Assembly: GCA_944989445.1 (NCBI GenBank)
Contig: CALYLW010000178.1
Coordinates: 470,165 to 534,164, forward strand
Direction of reading: 5' to 3'
DNA length: 64,000 nucleotides
From: Ampullaceana balthica
Lineage: Eukaryota; Mollusca; Gastropoda; Lymnaeidae
Shown here: positions 1 to 11,700 of the stretch, piece by piece
Layout of the letters: each line of letters opens with the position of its first letter
How positions within the stretch are numbered: position 1 is the stretch's first letter
Translations under genes and position numbers: made by a program
Notes under the pieces: model-generated
Seen by the model: the letters and a program-made list of their open reading frames with translations, nothing else
What the model was told of the DNA's origin: nothing
Database searches by the model: none

Positions 1-2035
1 GGATGTGTGATGGATAGAAGCTCGTAGTGGTGGATGTGTGATGGATAGAATCTCGTAGTGGTAGATGTGTGATGGATAGAAGCTCGTAGTGGTGGATGTG
101 TGATGGATAGAATCTCGTAGTGGTAGATGTGTGATGGATAGAATCTCGTAGTGGTAGATGTGTGATGGATAGAATCTCGTAGTGGTAGATGTGTGATGGA
201 TAGAAGCTCGTAGTGGTAGATGTGTGATGGATAGAATCTCGTAGTGGTAGATGTGTGATGGGTAGAATCTCGTAGTGGTAGATGTGTGATGGATAGAATC
301 TCGTAGTGGTAGATGTGTGATGGATAGAATCTCGTAGTGGTAGATGTGTGATGGATAGAATCTCGTAGTGGTAGATGTGTGATGGATAGAATCTCGTAGT
401 GGTAGATGTGTGATGGATAGAATCTCGTAGTGGTAGATGTGTGATGGATAGAATCTCGTAGTGGTGGATGTGTGATGGATAGAAGCTCGTAGTGGTAGAT
501 GTGTGATGGATAGAATCTCGTAGTGGTGGATGTGTGATGGATAGAAGCTCGTAGTGGTGGATGTGTGATGGATAGAATCTCGTAGTGGTGGATGTGTGAT
601 GGATAGAATCTCGTAGTGGTGGATGTGTGATGGATAGAATCTCGTAGTGGTAGATGTGTGATGGATAGAAGCTCGTAGTGGTAGATGTGTGATGGATAGA
701 ATCTCGTAGTGGTAGATGTGTGATGGATAGAAGCTCGTAGTGGTAGATGTGTGATGGATAGAAGCTCGTAGTGGTAGATGTGTGATGGATAGAAGCTCGT
801 AGTGGTGGATGTGTGATGGATAGAAGCTCGTAGTGGTGAATGTGTGATGGATAGAAGCTCGTAGTGGTAGATGTGTGATGGATAGAAGGTCGTAGTGGTA
901 GATGTGTGATGGATAGAAGCTCGTAGTGGTAGATGTGTGATGGATAGAAGCTCGTAGTGGTAGATGTGTGATGGATAGAAGCTCGTAGTGGTAGATGTGT
1001 GATGGATAGAAGCTCGTAGTGGTAGATGTGTGATGGATAGAAGGTCTTAGTGGTAGATGTGTGATGGATAGAAGCTCGTAGTGGTAGATGTGTGATGGAT
1101 AGAATCTCGTAGTGGTGGATGTGTGATGGATAGAAGGTCGTAGTGGTGGATGTGTGATGGATAGAAGGTCGTAGTGGTGGATGTGTGATGGATAGAAGGT
1201 CGTAGTGGTAGATGTGTGATGGATAGAAGCTCGTAGTGGTAGATGTGTGATGGATAGAAGCTCGTAGTGGTAGATGTGTGATGGATAGAAGCTCGTAGTG
1301 GTGGATGTGTGATGGATAGAAGCTCGTAGTGGTAGATGTGTGATGGATAGAAGCTCGTAGTGGTAGATGTGTGATGGATAGAATCTCGTAGTGGTGGATG
1401 TGTGATGGATAGAAGGTCGTAGTGGTAGATGTGTGATGGATAGAAGGTCGTAGTGGTAGATGTGTGATGGATAGAATCTCGTAGTGGTAGATGTGTGATG
1501 GATAGAATCTCGTAGTGGTGGATGTGTGATGGATAGAAGCTCGTAGTGGTGGATGTGTGATGGATAGAAGGTCGTAGTGGTGGATGTGTGATGGATAGAA
1601 TCTCGTAGTGGTGGATGTGTGATGGATAGAAGGTCGTAGTGGTGGATGTGTGATGGATAGAAGGTCGTAGTGGTGAATGTGTGATGGATAGAAGGTCGTA
1701 GTGGTGGATGTGTGATGGATAGAAGGTCGTAGTGGTGGATGTGTGATGGATAGAAGGTCGAAGTGGTGGATGTGTGATGGATAGAAGGTCGTAGTGGTGA
1801 ATGTGTGATGGATAGAAGGTCGTAGTGGTGGATGTGTGATGGATAGAAGGTCGTAGTGGTGGATGTGTGATGGATAGAATCTCGTAGTGGTGGATGTGTG
1901 ATGGATAGAAGCTCGTAGTGGTGAATGTGTGATGGATAGAAGCTCGTAGTGGTGAATGTGTGATGGATAGAAGGTCGTAGTGGTGAATGTGTGATGGATA
2001 GAATCTCGTAGTGGTGGATGTGTGATGGATAGAAG
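1..2035. repeat. 31-bp minisatellite, about 65 copies, cut by the window edge
   Basis: Head-to-tail units of 31 bp with the core gatgtgtgatggatagaa. Copies differ mainly at two places: the base after the core (agctcg, atctcg or aggtcg) and wgatg/ggatg/gaatg at the unit start. Variants are clustered: atctcg copies dominate the left half and aggtcg copies appear mainly right of 1100. That pattern fits local duplication of blocks. The array runs off the left edge, so its true length is unknown. No coding potential. Confidence 0.97.
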
Positions 2036-2317
2036 CAGAATGTTTATAATGGGGCTGGGGGTTTAGTGAGCTAGAAGCAGCTTGGGAAATTTCATGTCAT
2101 GGCAATTATTTTTGCCACTCTATTTCCCTACTCAAATTTTGATTCAATATTGCAAAAATCATGTGTTAATGACTGAATTAAAGTTTGTGTTACTGGTAGT
2201 AGCAGTTAAGGGCGTCTCTCTTCATATGGCCTAGTTTTTAAATGGTTAAATTTCAACTTGAGAATTATTGGATTTTAGCTTTGATTTAACTTCAATATTC
2301 TTTTTTTTTATTAAAGA
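2036..2317. other. Non-coding sequence upstream of the first PIGA remnant
   Basis: AT-rich sequence with no recognisable gene. It ends in a polypyrimidine run and ttaaag, which looks like a 3' splice acceptor directly before the ATG at 2318. A further PIGA exon may therefore once have lain upstream. Confidence 0.5.
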
Positions 2318-4424
2318 ATGGTTTCGGACTTTTTCTACCCAAACACCGGATGAGTTGAAAGCCACATCTATCAGTTATCTTCCAGTTTGGTACACAAGGT
2401 TGTCATAGTGACGCACATGTACGGTGACCGCCAGGGAATCCGCTACTTGTCAAATGGTATAAAAGTAAGACGTAGCTGACAGTTTTGTGCTTTCATTTGT
2501 TGTGAGTCATAATCAATATATTAAAAAAAATTTTTTGGTTATCTAACCCTTGAGTGTTTGTTAGGGAGGGCAGTGCTGTTTACTTTTTAAACTGTTATTA
2601 CTTTATAAAAGTACAAGGCGTTAGCCGTCAAACACTGGCAACAGGAAAGCATTTACTTACCATTTACTTGACAAAACATACATTCAACTATTGCATTATA
2701 TCAGAATTTAAATTAATTCTAACTTCTAGGAAATCTTTATTCTTCCTCTGACATTCTTAAGAAACACTAAGTAATAGTCGTTTTCTCCAAAAGGTACATT
2801 TAAAATGTTTTTTTTCCTTCAATTTTATAATCTTGTCCTGGATTATTTTGTTTGTGTTGAAATTAATTTGTGCATTGTCAAAAAAACAAAACATTTTTTA
2901 TTTACTTGTATCAATAACTAAAAAATTGTATGTTAGCAATTTAAGAAAAACTGCTTAAATAGCTCTTCAGTCTGAAACAATACAGTAGGCCTATAACCTT
3001 GCTGATGCTAAAATAACTCATAACTCATCTAGATACTACCTTGAAGATTAAGTTACATGTAATTATATAATCTCTTAATAAATATTGTTCTGAAACAGTG
3101 AAACTCAATCAAAGCTAATGTATGATTTCCTCAGGTGTATTACCTCCCCTTTCCACCTTTCTATAACCAGTGTGTGCTGCCGACACTGTTTCCTTCGTTC
3201 CCTCCCTTGAGGAATGTATTTCTTAGAGAAAACATTGACATCGTTCATGGTCACTCTGTGTGTTATACCTTTTAGCTTTGATATTTTTGGCATTGAATTA
3301 AGAGATATAATACCTGTAGATGGCAAGTTACACTCACAGTCACAGTGTCATTAAATTAGATTGAGACCTAAAATTTGTGGAGAACTAAATGGGTTTGAAA
3401 TAATTAGTTAATAAGGAAGATAATTAATTTATAATACTATGATTGAAGAATATTGATTTTATTTTGTTCTACTGTTTTACACTTAGTGTTGTGCAGCTGT
3501 GCGCGGCTCATGCCCCTGTTTTATCAAAATTGTTTTGATTTCTCCAAGGTGTTTTCCACTCTTGGTCACGAGGCTATGTTTCACGGTCGCACAATGGGAC
3601 TTAAAACTGTCTTCACTGTTCACAGCTTGTTTGGCTTTGCAGATGCCAGTTCCATAACTGACAAACAAGGTCTTAAACTTTTCTCTTGCAGATTGCACAC
3701 ACACTATCTGTGTCTCCCACACATGGTAAGTTGATGTGAGGGCCCCCACAAATCATCTGTATTAAATGACACCAAATCAATGCAACGTAGAGTTTAAATC
3801 TTGCTCTTCAACTCATTCACAAATTTAGTTATTTGGCATGATAAAAGTTCAACTCATTCACAAAGTTAGTTATTTGGCATGATAAAAGTTCAACTCATTC
3901 ACAAAGTTAGTTATTTGGCATGATAAAAGTTCAACTCATTCACAAAGTTAGCTATTTTGCATGAAAAAATTTACTCTGATTTAAAATTATTGCTCTACTT
4001 GTTTTCTTTGAAGTTTTCTTTCTCTCCAGCAAGGAGAACACTGTTCTTAGAGCCAATATGGAGCCGAGCCAAGTTTCTGTCATCCCAAACGCCATCGATC
4101 CCACAGCACTTCAGCCTGACCCTTCGAAGAGGAACTCTTCAAACAGTAAGAGAACCAATGAGAGCTTAAAGAAATTTCATAACAATCAAATTCTCATTTA
4201 TTATTGTGTATATCCATGGATATATATTCATTGTTACAAAAATGTAATAGTTAAGCCATCTAAACGTTGTTGGTCCAGAGAATGCTAATTCATATATTTA
4301 CTTGTTTCCATTGCAGTCACTGTTGTGGTTATCAGTCGCCTTGTTTACTGTAAAGGTATGAACCTCCTGGCAGGAATTATACCTCTCATTACGAAAAAAT
4401 ACCCACAGGTCGAGTTTATTATAG
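2318..4424 (+). pseudogene. PIGA: PIGA pseudogene, 5' half only (GPI-GlcNAc transferase catalytic subunit)
   Basis: Four exon remnants match the N-terminal half of PIGA, the GT4-family glycosyltransferase that starts GPI-anchor synthesis on the ER membrane. Exon 2318-2464 gives MVSDFFYPNTG, a TGA stop at 2351 where the family has Gly (GGA), then [10 protein letters not shown] and [10 protein letters not shown] before donor GTAAGA. Exon about 3487-3725 gives LMPLFYQNCF, then lacks roughly 25 residues, resumes at FSTLGHEAMFHGRTMGLKT, and has VHSLFGF where the family has DHSLFGF. A one-base frameshift lies near 3655-3659, after which LTNKVLNFSLAD continues in another frame. Exons 4030-4145 (SVIPNAIDP) and 4317-4424 ([12 protein letters not shown], usually RKG) are open with good splice sites and matching phases. 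No later exons, such as the region containing LTEAFC, are visible downstream. Because introns are kept, it is a duplicated or decayed gene, not a retrocopy. A functional copy presumably lies elsewhere. Confidence 0.88.
3807..3966. repeat. 41-bp tandem repeat, four copies, in a PIGA-relic intron
   Basis: Unit starts ttcaactcattcacaaagtt and ends with ggcatgataaaag. Copies start at 3807, 3848, 3889 and 3930, with the last one diverging. It lies between PIGA remnants 3487-3725 and 4030-4145. Confidence 0.93.
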
Positions 4425-4539
4425 GTGAGTTCATATCCACATCTGGAGTTTGTTGTAGATTGGTTCTGGTTTTGCTCTCCTCTTAAAATATTTTAAAGTT
4501 TTTTTTTAGGGGTTGAGGGATGCAGAAGTACCTGTGACC

Positions 4540-4672
4540 AAGGTTTGTTGGTCTGTGTGCAAAGTTGCACAGCATCCATTTTTTGTGCATTATTTTTTAC
4601 AAATTTTCTGCACAGTAATTCTAATTCTAAACTGCTATGTGGCGTCAGTCGGATATCTGTGCAGCCTGTGAC
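4540..4672. repeat. Dispersed repeat fragment shared with 48895-49030
   Basis: This stretch (gtgcaaagttgc, ttttctgcacagtaattct, ggatatctgtgcagcc) aligns in the same order with 48895-49030 (gtttgcaaagttgcccagca, ttttctgcacggtaattct, agatatctgcgcaacc). Two diverged copies of an unidentified interspersed element. Confidence 0.7.
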
Positions 4673-5700
4673 ATTTATATATATTTTTTCAATAGGCTAC
4701 TGGTATAGGTATGTTAAAGTGTATGGGAATATGTAAGAATATTGTTATGTGTATATTTAAGGGTATGGTTAAGCCTCAAAACATGCAACAAAATAATGAA
4801 TGTATCAGTATCAGCAAAAAGCTAAGATCAGAGATAAAAAAATGTTAAGTTATGTCTTTTCCACCCGGCCTGATTACAGTCTCACCCCAGTTCACTTTAT
4901 CAATCTATTTTTTTTTGTATGTGAGCATAAGTGTCTTTTTCTTAGTTGGAAAAGTTTAAAGCCAGTAGAGCTTTTGTACTAAACACACGCCATCTGAAAT
5001 CAAATGTGCACTATTTGTTTTGTTTATAAATAGACAGTTGAACTTATATCAACAGTATCAACCAATTACAACCTGAAATCAAAATTGTGCCATTTTTTTT
5101 GTTCATTCACAATCAGTGAGAACTTTCCCCTTGGTAATGTTAAACAAGTTTTTATGAATGATAAAATTCCACTTGAAGGGGCCTCAACTATGGCTATTCA
5201 AAAAGCTACTGTTAGGGAAATGTTCAGCATTATGTCCCCTTGGACAAGAACCTGCAGCACAAGTGACACAAGGTTATTTCATTATTCAACATTCTGTTAC
5301 ATTTGTTTTTAAAAGGGAAATTCTATATCACCCATAAGACAAAATTTGAAACACAAAGAGAACCGTTACATTTCATTAATGGATGACACACACAAAAAAA
5401 ACAGGAATTATATAGGAAACTCAACTGCAGATTTCAAGAAAGTTTTTGTACAGGACAGCATCTAAAGATGTTGTTTTTTTTAATGATCAATTCCATTTAT
5501 GTTTCTTAAATGGCATGTGGAAATTACTATGAATAGATTTTTGTTCTTAATTAAATTCTTAATTCTTAGTTTTAATTGAGTCCTTAAAATGTTCCCGTTT
5601 TTTTTTGTGTCGCCCTGTACAAAGCAAAAAGGCAAAAAAAATATTTTTGAATAAAAAACTTCATACAACTGCTAAGAATATAGGAAAAAAAACATGGATT
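4673..5700. other. AT-rich intergenic sequence, no gene recognised
   Basis: Short open frames only (for example 5085-5312). None matches PIGA or another family I recognise. Poly-T runs are frequent. Confidence 0.5.
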
Positions 5701-5708
5701 TGACAAAC

Positions 5709-6052
5709 AGACAACATCCCACTTACATCTCTGATCATAGAAAACATCCCACTTACATCTCTGATCACAAACAACATCCCGCTTACATCTCTGATCACAG
5801 ACAACATCCCGCTTACATCTCTGATCACAGACAACATCCCACTTACATCTCTGATCACAGACAACATCCCACTTACATCTCTGATCACAGACAACATCCC
5901 ACTTACATCTCTGATCACAGACAACATCCCACTTACATCTCTGATCACAGACAACATCCCACTTACATCTCTGATCCCAGATAACATCCCATTTACATCT
6001 CTGATACCAGACAACATCCCACTAACATCCCACTTACATCTCTGATCACAGA
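5709..6052. repeat. 30-bp minisatellite, about 11 copies
   Basis: Unit begins acaacatcccacttacatct and ends ctgatcacag. It is open on both strands because 30 is a multiple of three, giving spurious open frames at 5661-6017 (-) and 5694-5984 (+). Confidence 0.95.
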
Positions 6053-6447
6053 CTCTGATTTATTTAGGAATTGTAAAAGAAACCTTCCTATTAAATTCAG
6101 TTTAAAACTACTTATAGTTTAGAAGAATAAAGATTTTTATTTTTATACTTAACCTATCAAGTTTTCCCCCTACAAGCATAACGAATCAGATCATGAAAAC
6201 ACGGTTATAACGGTAGTCTTGCTCAAATCTACGATAGTGGTGACTAAATATTCTGTTCATTTGAAACAAGATTTACCATGTGGCCTACTGATAATATGGA
6301 CCGGGGCGATCAGAAAAATTACATTTCCCTATCTCAAATATGATTGGCACACGCACCTCGTCAAAGTAGCTTTTCATGACGGGCGTCTATTTTTAATTTT
6401 TAAAAATTTTATATTGTTATTATTCGCTCGCCACTGAAATAGTTGAA

Positions 6448-7016
6448 GGGACCATCCATAAATGATGTCACGCACCAGGGGGAGGAGAGCGCACATTTGT
6501 GACGAGAGGGGGGGGGCGTGTTTAAGAAATGTGACGCCACATAAAAAAGCGCAACTTTAAATAATAAAAGTTCAACTTAAATATTTGATTGCTTCCAATT
6601 TATTTAATGACGTTTTAAATGGCTCCATGCTTGTTACGATATTAGAGTGCAGGATTTACACTAAATAATGCTCATTTTCAAGTAGGAAATGTGGCCTTTT
6701 TTTTGGGGGGGGGGCGCAAAGCTTTATGACGTCATATTTGAGGGGGGCCTAACTTTTTTTTAACCACGTTTGAGGGGGGGGGGAATCTGCCAAAATCACG
6801 TGACATCATTTGTTGACGGTCTCGTCTCTAAATCGCAAAAAGTAGTTATTCTAACTATCAATGAACGTCTCTATTACAACACGAGACTAAAATATTAAGA
6901 CTCATTAAATTAAAAGTAAAGAAATTTAAACTTAATCAAACTACACTGAATACGTACTTTGGGGGGGGGAGTTCAAAATGGTCAAAAATAGCGTGACGTA
7001 CTTTATGGACGGCCCC
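6448..7016. mobile_element. Harbinger-like MITE with GGGGCCGTCCATAAA-type ends
   Basis: The left end gggaccatccataaatgatg and the right end ctttatggacggcccc are inverted copies of the terminus that also bounds the complete element at 57410-57682. The inside holds several long G runs next to tgacgtca-like words, and a possible second terminus pair near 6708-6810. It is longer than the 273-bp copy, so it may be nested or a different subfamily. No transposase frame. Confidence 0.7.
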
Positions 7017-7477
7017 TTTGCGAAATTCCAGTTAGATGGGCTATTGGCTATTGACACTATTTTTACTTCTGATTAAACCCCTTGAGATAACTAACTACCA
7101 GAACTTTACAGAATTTTAAAAAAAAATTGTTTCATTTAATTAATTAAAATAAACTTAGTTCAACAAAATTGATTTTTTTAAAATGCGTTACATATAATTT
7201 ATATTAGTAGTGGTAGTAGGTGTGACTACCAGAATTTAACTGATTTTTTTTTAAAATGTGTTATTTAATTTAAATAAACTTAGTTTTTAAAAAAAAGCAA
7301 CAAAAAAATTTATTTAAAAACAACAACAGAAAAACAACCAAAAAATGCGTTGCAATTGTTAGTCAGCAATACAGAATTTATATTTTTACACGCTTTTATT
7401 TAAGTCACACTGTTTGTATCTTGTATCCATACATCCTTCCTTCAAATCTTGTAACATAAAATTAAACCACTTCTGAT

Positions 7478-7835
7478 GGTCCTGGAGATCTCAAAATTTT
7501 ACCCCATATAGATCGTGGATGACAATGCATTGTATCAAAATTTCAGATCTATAGAATGTACTGTAATTAAATTAATCAATTTTTAGTTTATCTCTATTTA
7601 TCACTATTTAGAATGTTTAGTCGTCTGCTAGAGTTGACCTCCACGGCTCACTGGTTTCACTCCAGCCCTCGTTTACCAAATTCCCATGTTTTTACATCAA
7701 GGGCAGGGGAGATCAGCGCGTTTCATTCTGTAAATGTTTGTCGCGCGATGAACATTAACAATACTTTTAGTTCTGTCTCATATTTATAGTCAAAAACTTT
7801 GTCTTTACGGGTTGTTTAATTAACACTATCACATT
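7478..7835 (-). mobile_element. Degenerate copy of the fold-back/MITE family seen at 36111-36853
   Basis: In reverse orientation this shares gagatctcaaaattttacc, gacaatgcattgtatcaaaa and tctgtaaatgtttgtcg with 36430-36800 and 52000-52340. It ends with atttatagtcaaaaacttt, also found at 32790. The terminal inverted repeats are not preserved. Confidence 0.65.
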
Positions 7836-7837
7836 AA

Positions 7838-7999
7838 GTTACGTCACACTTTCGAACAAAAATGTTTTTTATTAACAAACAAACTAATTCAAATTTAATA
7901 TAAAACACCGTGACCTCACACATGGCCGGATTCACCCCCCTCCCCCTGTCACATTTCTTGCACCCCCTCTGGAGCGTGACGTACTTTATGGACGGCCCC
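7838..7999. mobile_element. Fragment of the GGGGCCGTCCATAAAGTACGTC MITE
   Basis: The right end reads gcgtgacgtactttatgg then acggcccc, the family terminus. C-rich tracts precede it, mirroring the G-rich tracts of other copies. Only an approximate left end (gttacgtcacactttcgaac) is visible. Confidence 0.65.
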
Positions 8000-8044
8000 A
8001 AATTTGTAAGACCAACACAGATGTGATACATTACTATTACTAAA

Positions 8045-8372
8045 CTAAACTAACAATGGAATTCTCTACCATTACACATACGTAGTATTCAAACAACCAA
8101 GTCCTTCAAGACTGCACTTAAGACACATCTTTTCAAAAATTATTTTTATAATTGATGAAACAACATTACTTGTAAATGATTAACGTAGCTTATGTATAAT
8201 GTATTGAAGTATTGTAATTTTGTGTGTTTGTTTGTTGTGATTGTGATATGAATGTTAATTTAATACTTATAAGTATATTATTTCTTTCATGTAAAGCGCT
8301 GTGAGCCCAGTTCCTTACTGGGATATAGCGCTATATAAATAATCAATTTATTATTATTAATTATTATTACTA
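8045..8372 (+). mobile_element. 3' end of a non-LTR retrotransposon (LINE)
   Basis: A short frame reads SFKTALKTHLFKN and then a stop, the typical C-terminal tail of CR1/L2/Jockey-type reverse transcriptase ORFs. A 3' tail with tagcgctatataaataat and ATT microsatellite (ttattattaattattatt) follows. The body is missing, so this is a 5'-truncated copy. Confidence 0.65.
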
Positions 8373-8589
8373 TTACCGATTACAGTTACACTGTTAATAT
8401 TAATAGTGTTATAACTATAACCCAGATATCTTCAAGAGTAGTTTATCTGTGTTGGAAAAGATTTTAAAAATAAATGGTTTGCAGTCTCTTTACTTACTGT
8501 GTTAAACATAATGATAAATATATTATAACTAAGCTCTAACAAGTCATAAATGTAATTATAAGATTAAGTCAATGTCGAAGCCTATTCAC

Positions 8590-8769
8590 TATTCTAATTT
8601 CGGCCATCACGGAGTTCGTCGTCCGGAAGTTCGGGAGTATTTTAAATAATTCTATTTTTTAAATTGATCCGATGCAAAGCCGATGATTATTTTTAAATAT
8701 TTAGTAACTCTAAAAAATTTATTTTTAAAGCATTAGCGGAACATAGTTCGTAATTCTGACACGACTGAC
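8590..8769 (+). promoter_or_regulatory. Possible APIP promoter and 5' UTR
   Basis: A short CpG-containing patch (tcggccatcacggagttcgt, gtccggaagttcggg) stands out from very AT-rich surroundings and lies just before the candidate first APIP ATG at 8770. It includes ccggaagt, an ETS-type site common in housekeeping promoters. Placement is inferred from position only. Confidence 0.3.
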
Positions 8770-8793
8770 ATGAATTTTAGTGATTTGCACGAG
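8770..8793 (+). CDS. APIP: Candidate APIP exon 1 (MNFSDLHE)
   Basis: ATG with G at -3, eight codons, then donor GAG|GTAAAC in phase 0, matching the phase-0 acceptor at 12425. Joining gives LHE-EHPRK, close to the family's KEHPR. An intron of 3.6 kb would separate them. Support is phase, length and position only. Confidence 0.42.
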
Positions 8794-11700
8794 GTAAACA
8801 CATATTTATATTCATTTTAAAACTTCTTTTATTAAACGTGTTTCTTTTTTATTATATTTTTTGTAGATGTGTAAAAATTGTGATGATTAGGCAGGATAAA
8901 CATAATTTATTTTGTTAAAAACAAAAGCCCGCATGAAAAGTTATAAAAGTCAATAAGTATAAGTTTTATTAAATTATTATTATATAAGTTAATAAGAAAT
9001 GCCAGGGGATGAGTTGAGACTAGGAAAACGAAAATATCGTTAATCTTAGTGTTTCCATCACTGCCCTGACTATACTTATGTTTATATTTTATATTTATAT
9101 GCTTATGTGTAAGGCATTTATTAATTACAAATAATTATATTGAACTATTTTACTATTTTTACATAATAAATTATGGAAGTTTAAATAAAACAAATACTAA
9201 ACATTTAATAAATGACCAATGGACCAATATTAAATTTATTCTAACTCTAGTTCGTAATTTAATTATTATGTCTTGTCTTATATACATGTACTTATATTAT
9301 ATGTCATATGTGGTTTACTATTATACTATAATTCGTAGTCCGTAGCGTTAACTTGCACGGTATCATCCCGTGTAAGTTTTTTTTTCTAAGTTACACGGTT
9401 TTTGCACATGCACAGAGGCAGAGACGGTTTTGTAGTCAGTTATTTATAATTTTTTAAAATTCAACAAATGTACCGAACTTCCGTGGTCTCATGATTGCGA
9501 GTTGGACTGGTGAATGGAGTGTAGAAGAACATGCATGGGCTCGATTTTCGGTTGAGACTAATATTTTTTCTTTTTTTACAATTCTTAAATTCTTATAATT
9601 ACGATTAAATTAGATCTTTTACTTTTAGGGTCAGGGTTAGAGTTAGTTGTCTATTTTTTACATTAAAATAGAAAAACAAATATATTGAAATCAATTTAAA
9701 ATTCTTATTGTAATTACTATTAAATTAGATCTTTTAGTTTTAGGGTCAAGGTTAGGGTTAGTTGTCTATTTTTTTACATTAAAATAGAAAAACCAATACA
9801 GTAATACAGGGACTAAAACTAATTAACTAATTAAATCAATGTAACATTCTTATAATTACAATTAAATTGTAATTATTAGTTTTAGGGTCAGGGTTAGGTT
9901 TAGTTGTTGTTTTTTTTTACATTAAAACATTACCGTATCATGTAAGTTATTTTTTTATAAGTTGCACGGTATCATCCCGTGTAAGTTAACGGCACCATTA
10001 TACATTATACTTATACTATTACTATTATTACTATTACAATTATACAATTCAATTTAAATTTTTGTCTAATGCTAAGTTCAAACTGATACTTACCTTGAAA
10101 TTAATAATGATAATGAGGATGTAATCCTTTTATTTAAAATTTAATATTTTTTGAAAAGTAAAATTATTTTTTAAAATAAAACTACATTTTTTTTTAAAGT
10201 GTCACTTACCATCTTCTTTTTACAAAGATGAGAAAATAGATATTTATAAATCACTTTATATATTTTACAACAGAAATAAATCTCAATAATGAAAATTAAA
10301 TAATATTACTAAGTAAAATAGCCATAGAAAGAATTGCAAGCGATAAAAATAATGATCCATTGCAGAACTTGGAATATCTTCATTTGCCAAATATTTGATG
10401 AAGGCAATGACAAAGGTTATAAATGACATATTGAAAAATGTGCATGCAATAATACAAGTTATTTACTCTGAAATTTACAGCAAAAATTTTCATATTCTTA
10501 TTATCATTATCATTTAATGATTTAATGAGGTACTTAAATCTTCAAATACTTATTGAATTTAATTTTAATTTGAAATTTCAGTAATCAGGCATCAAGGGTG
10601 TGGGGTATTTCCAAAAATAATTTATTGTAACTTGCATTCAGTTTTATTTTAAAACTCAAATACTACCCTTCAACAATTTAAATATAGTTATTGATTTAAA
10701 TTTACCATATAATTAATTAAAATACATTAGGCATGCTACTGTTTGTACTGATTTCTATTTATACATATACAAAATTAATGATTTTTTTCAACAAGCCTTT
10801 GAATATATTTTTACAAAATTCAAAATCTTGATATGCTTTACACATTTCTTGTTCATTGTTTTGTAAATTGGATTGTGAATGTCTCCTGAAAATTTGATAT
10901 CCATATCTCTAAAATTAAAAAAGTTGTGAGGGAAAGAGTTCAGAATTTTCAAATTTGGGCCATTAAAGTTTTTGGAATAAATTATATAGGTTATATAAGG
11001 GACAAAATAAATCGACAAAAAAAATTATAAGTCCACTTCTGTCAAAGATAGAAAGACAAAACTAGTGTTTTTGAAAAGGTCTTGGCAAGCCCTTTAAAAT
11101 GATATATTATTTAAGCCTATTGGACTGCATTTAATTTTCTGTCAAAGTACCTACATGCTCCTTCTAGCCTATGCCTATACTATAGTCTATAACCTACACA
11201 GAATATTACTGCATCATACACTTATTAAATTGTAATCCATTGATTTGTTTATGTCTAGTAGTCTAGTCTTGCATTTTTATTAGAATTTTAAATTTTGATC
11301 ATAGAGTATTGGTTGCTCTGGTTTGATATGGCAACCCATTCCACGTCCAAATTCCAGATGGGAAGAACTAGATTTTGTATGTGTTTGTTCTTGCGTTCGG
11401 AATAAGAAGTGTTTTTATCCCTATCCCTATCTGAGTGTATTATTAGAATTAGATTATCAATGTCTTCTATTTCCAAGTAAGAATTAATTGCCTTATGACT
11501 TGTCTTATGTATTTTTGCTACTTTGTTCTTATATCCTCTATTTTTATTTTAGGTTTCATAATTTAACTAATAGTGTTACTCTTGTCAGTTTTTAATGTTC
11601 TCCAGTAATGAATCTTGCTACTCGATTCTGATTTTTCATTACACTTAATACTTAGTGGAGTGCTATGGTCATGTTTGTTTGTTTTTTTTTGTTTTTTTAC

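Noticed and set aside
5085..5312. Missing later PIGA exon
   Set aside because: The frame does not show any of the expected PIGA motifs (for example LTEAFC or GLQVVST).
9570..9930. Interstitial telomeric repeats (gggttag words)
   Set aside because: The words are few, degenerate and embedded in a 130-bp unit; there is no run of (TTAGGG)n.
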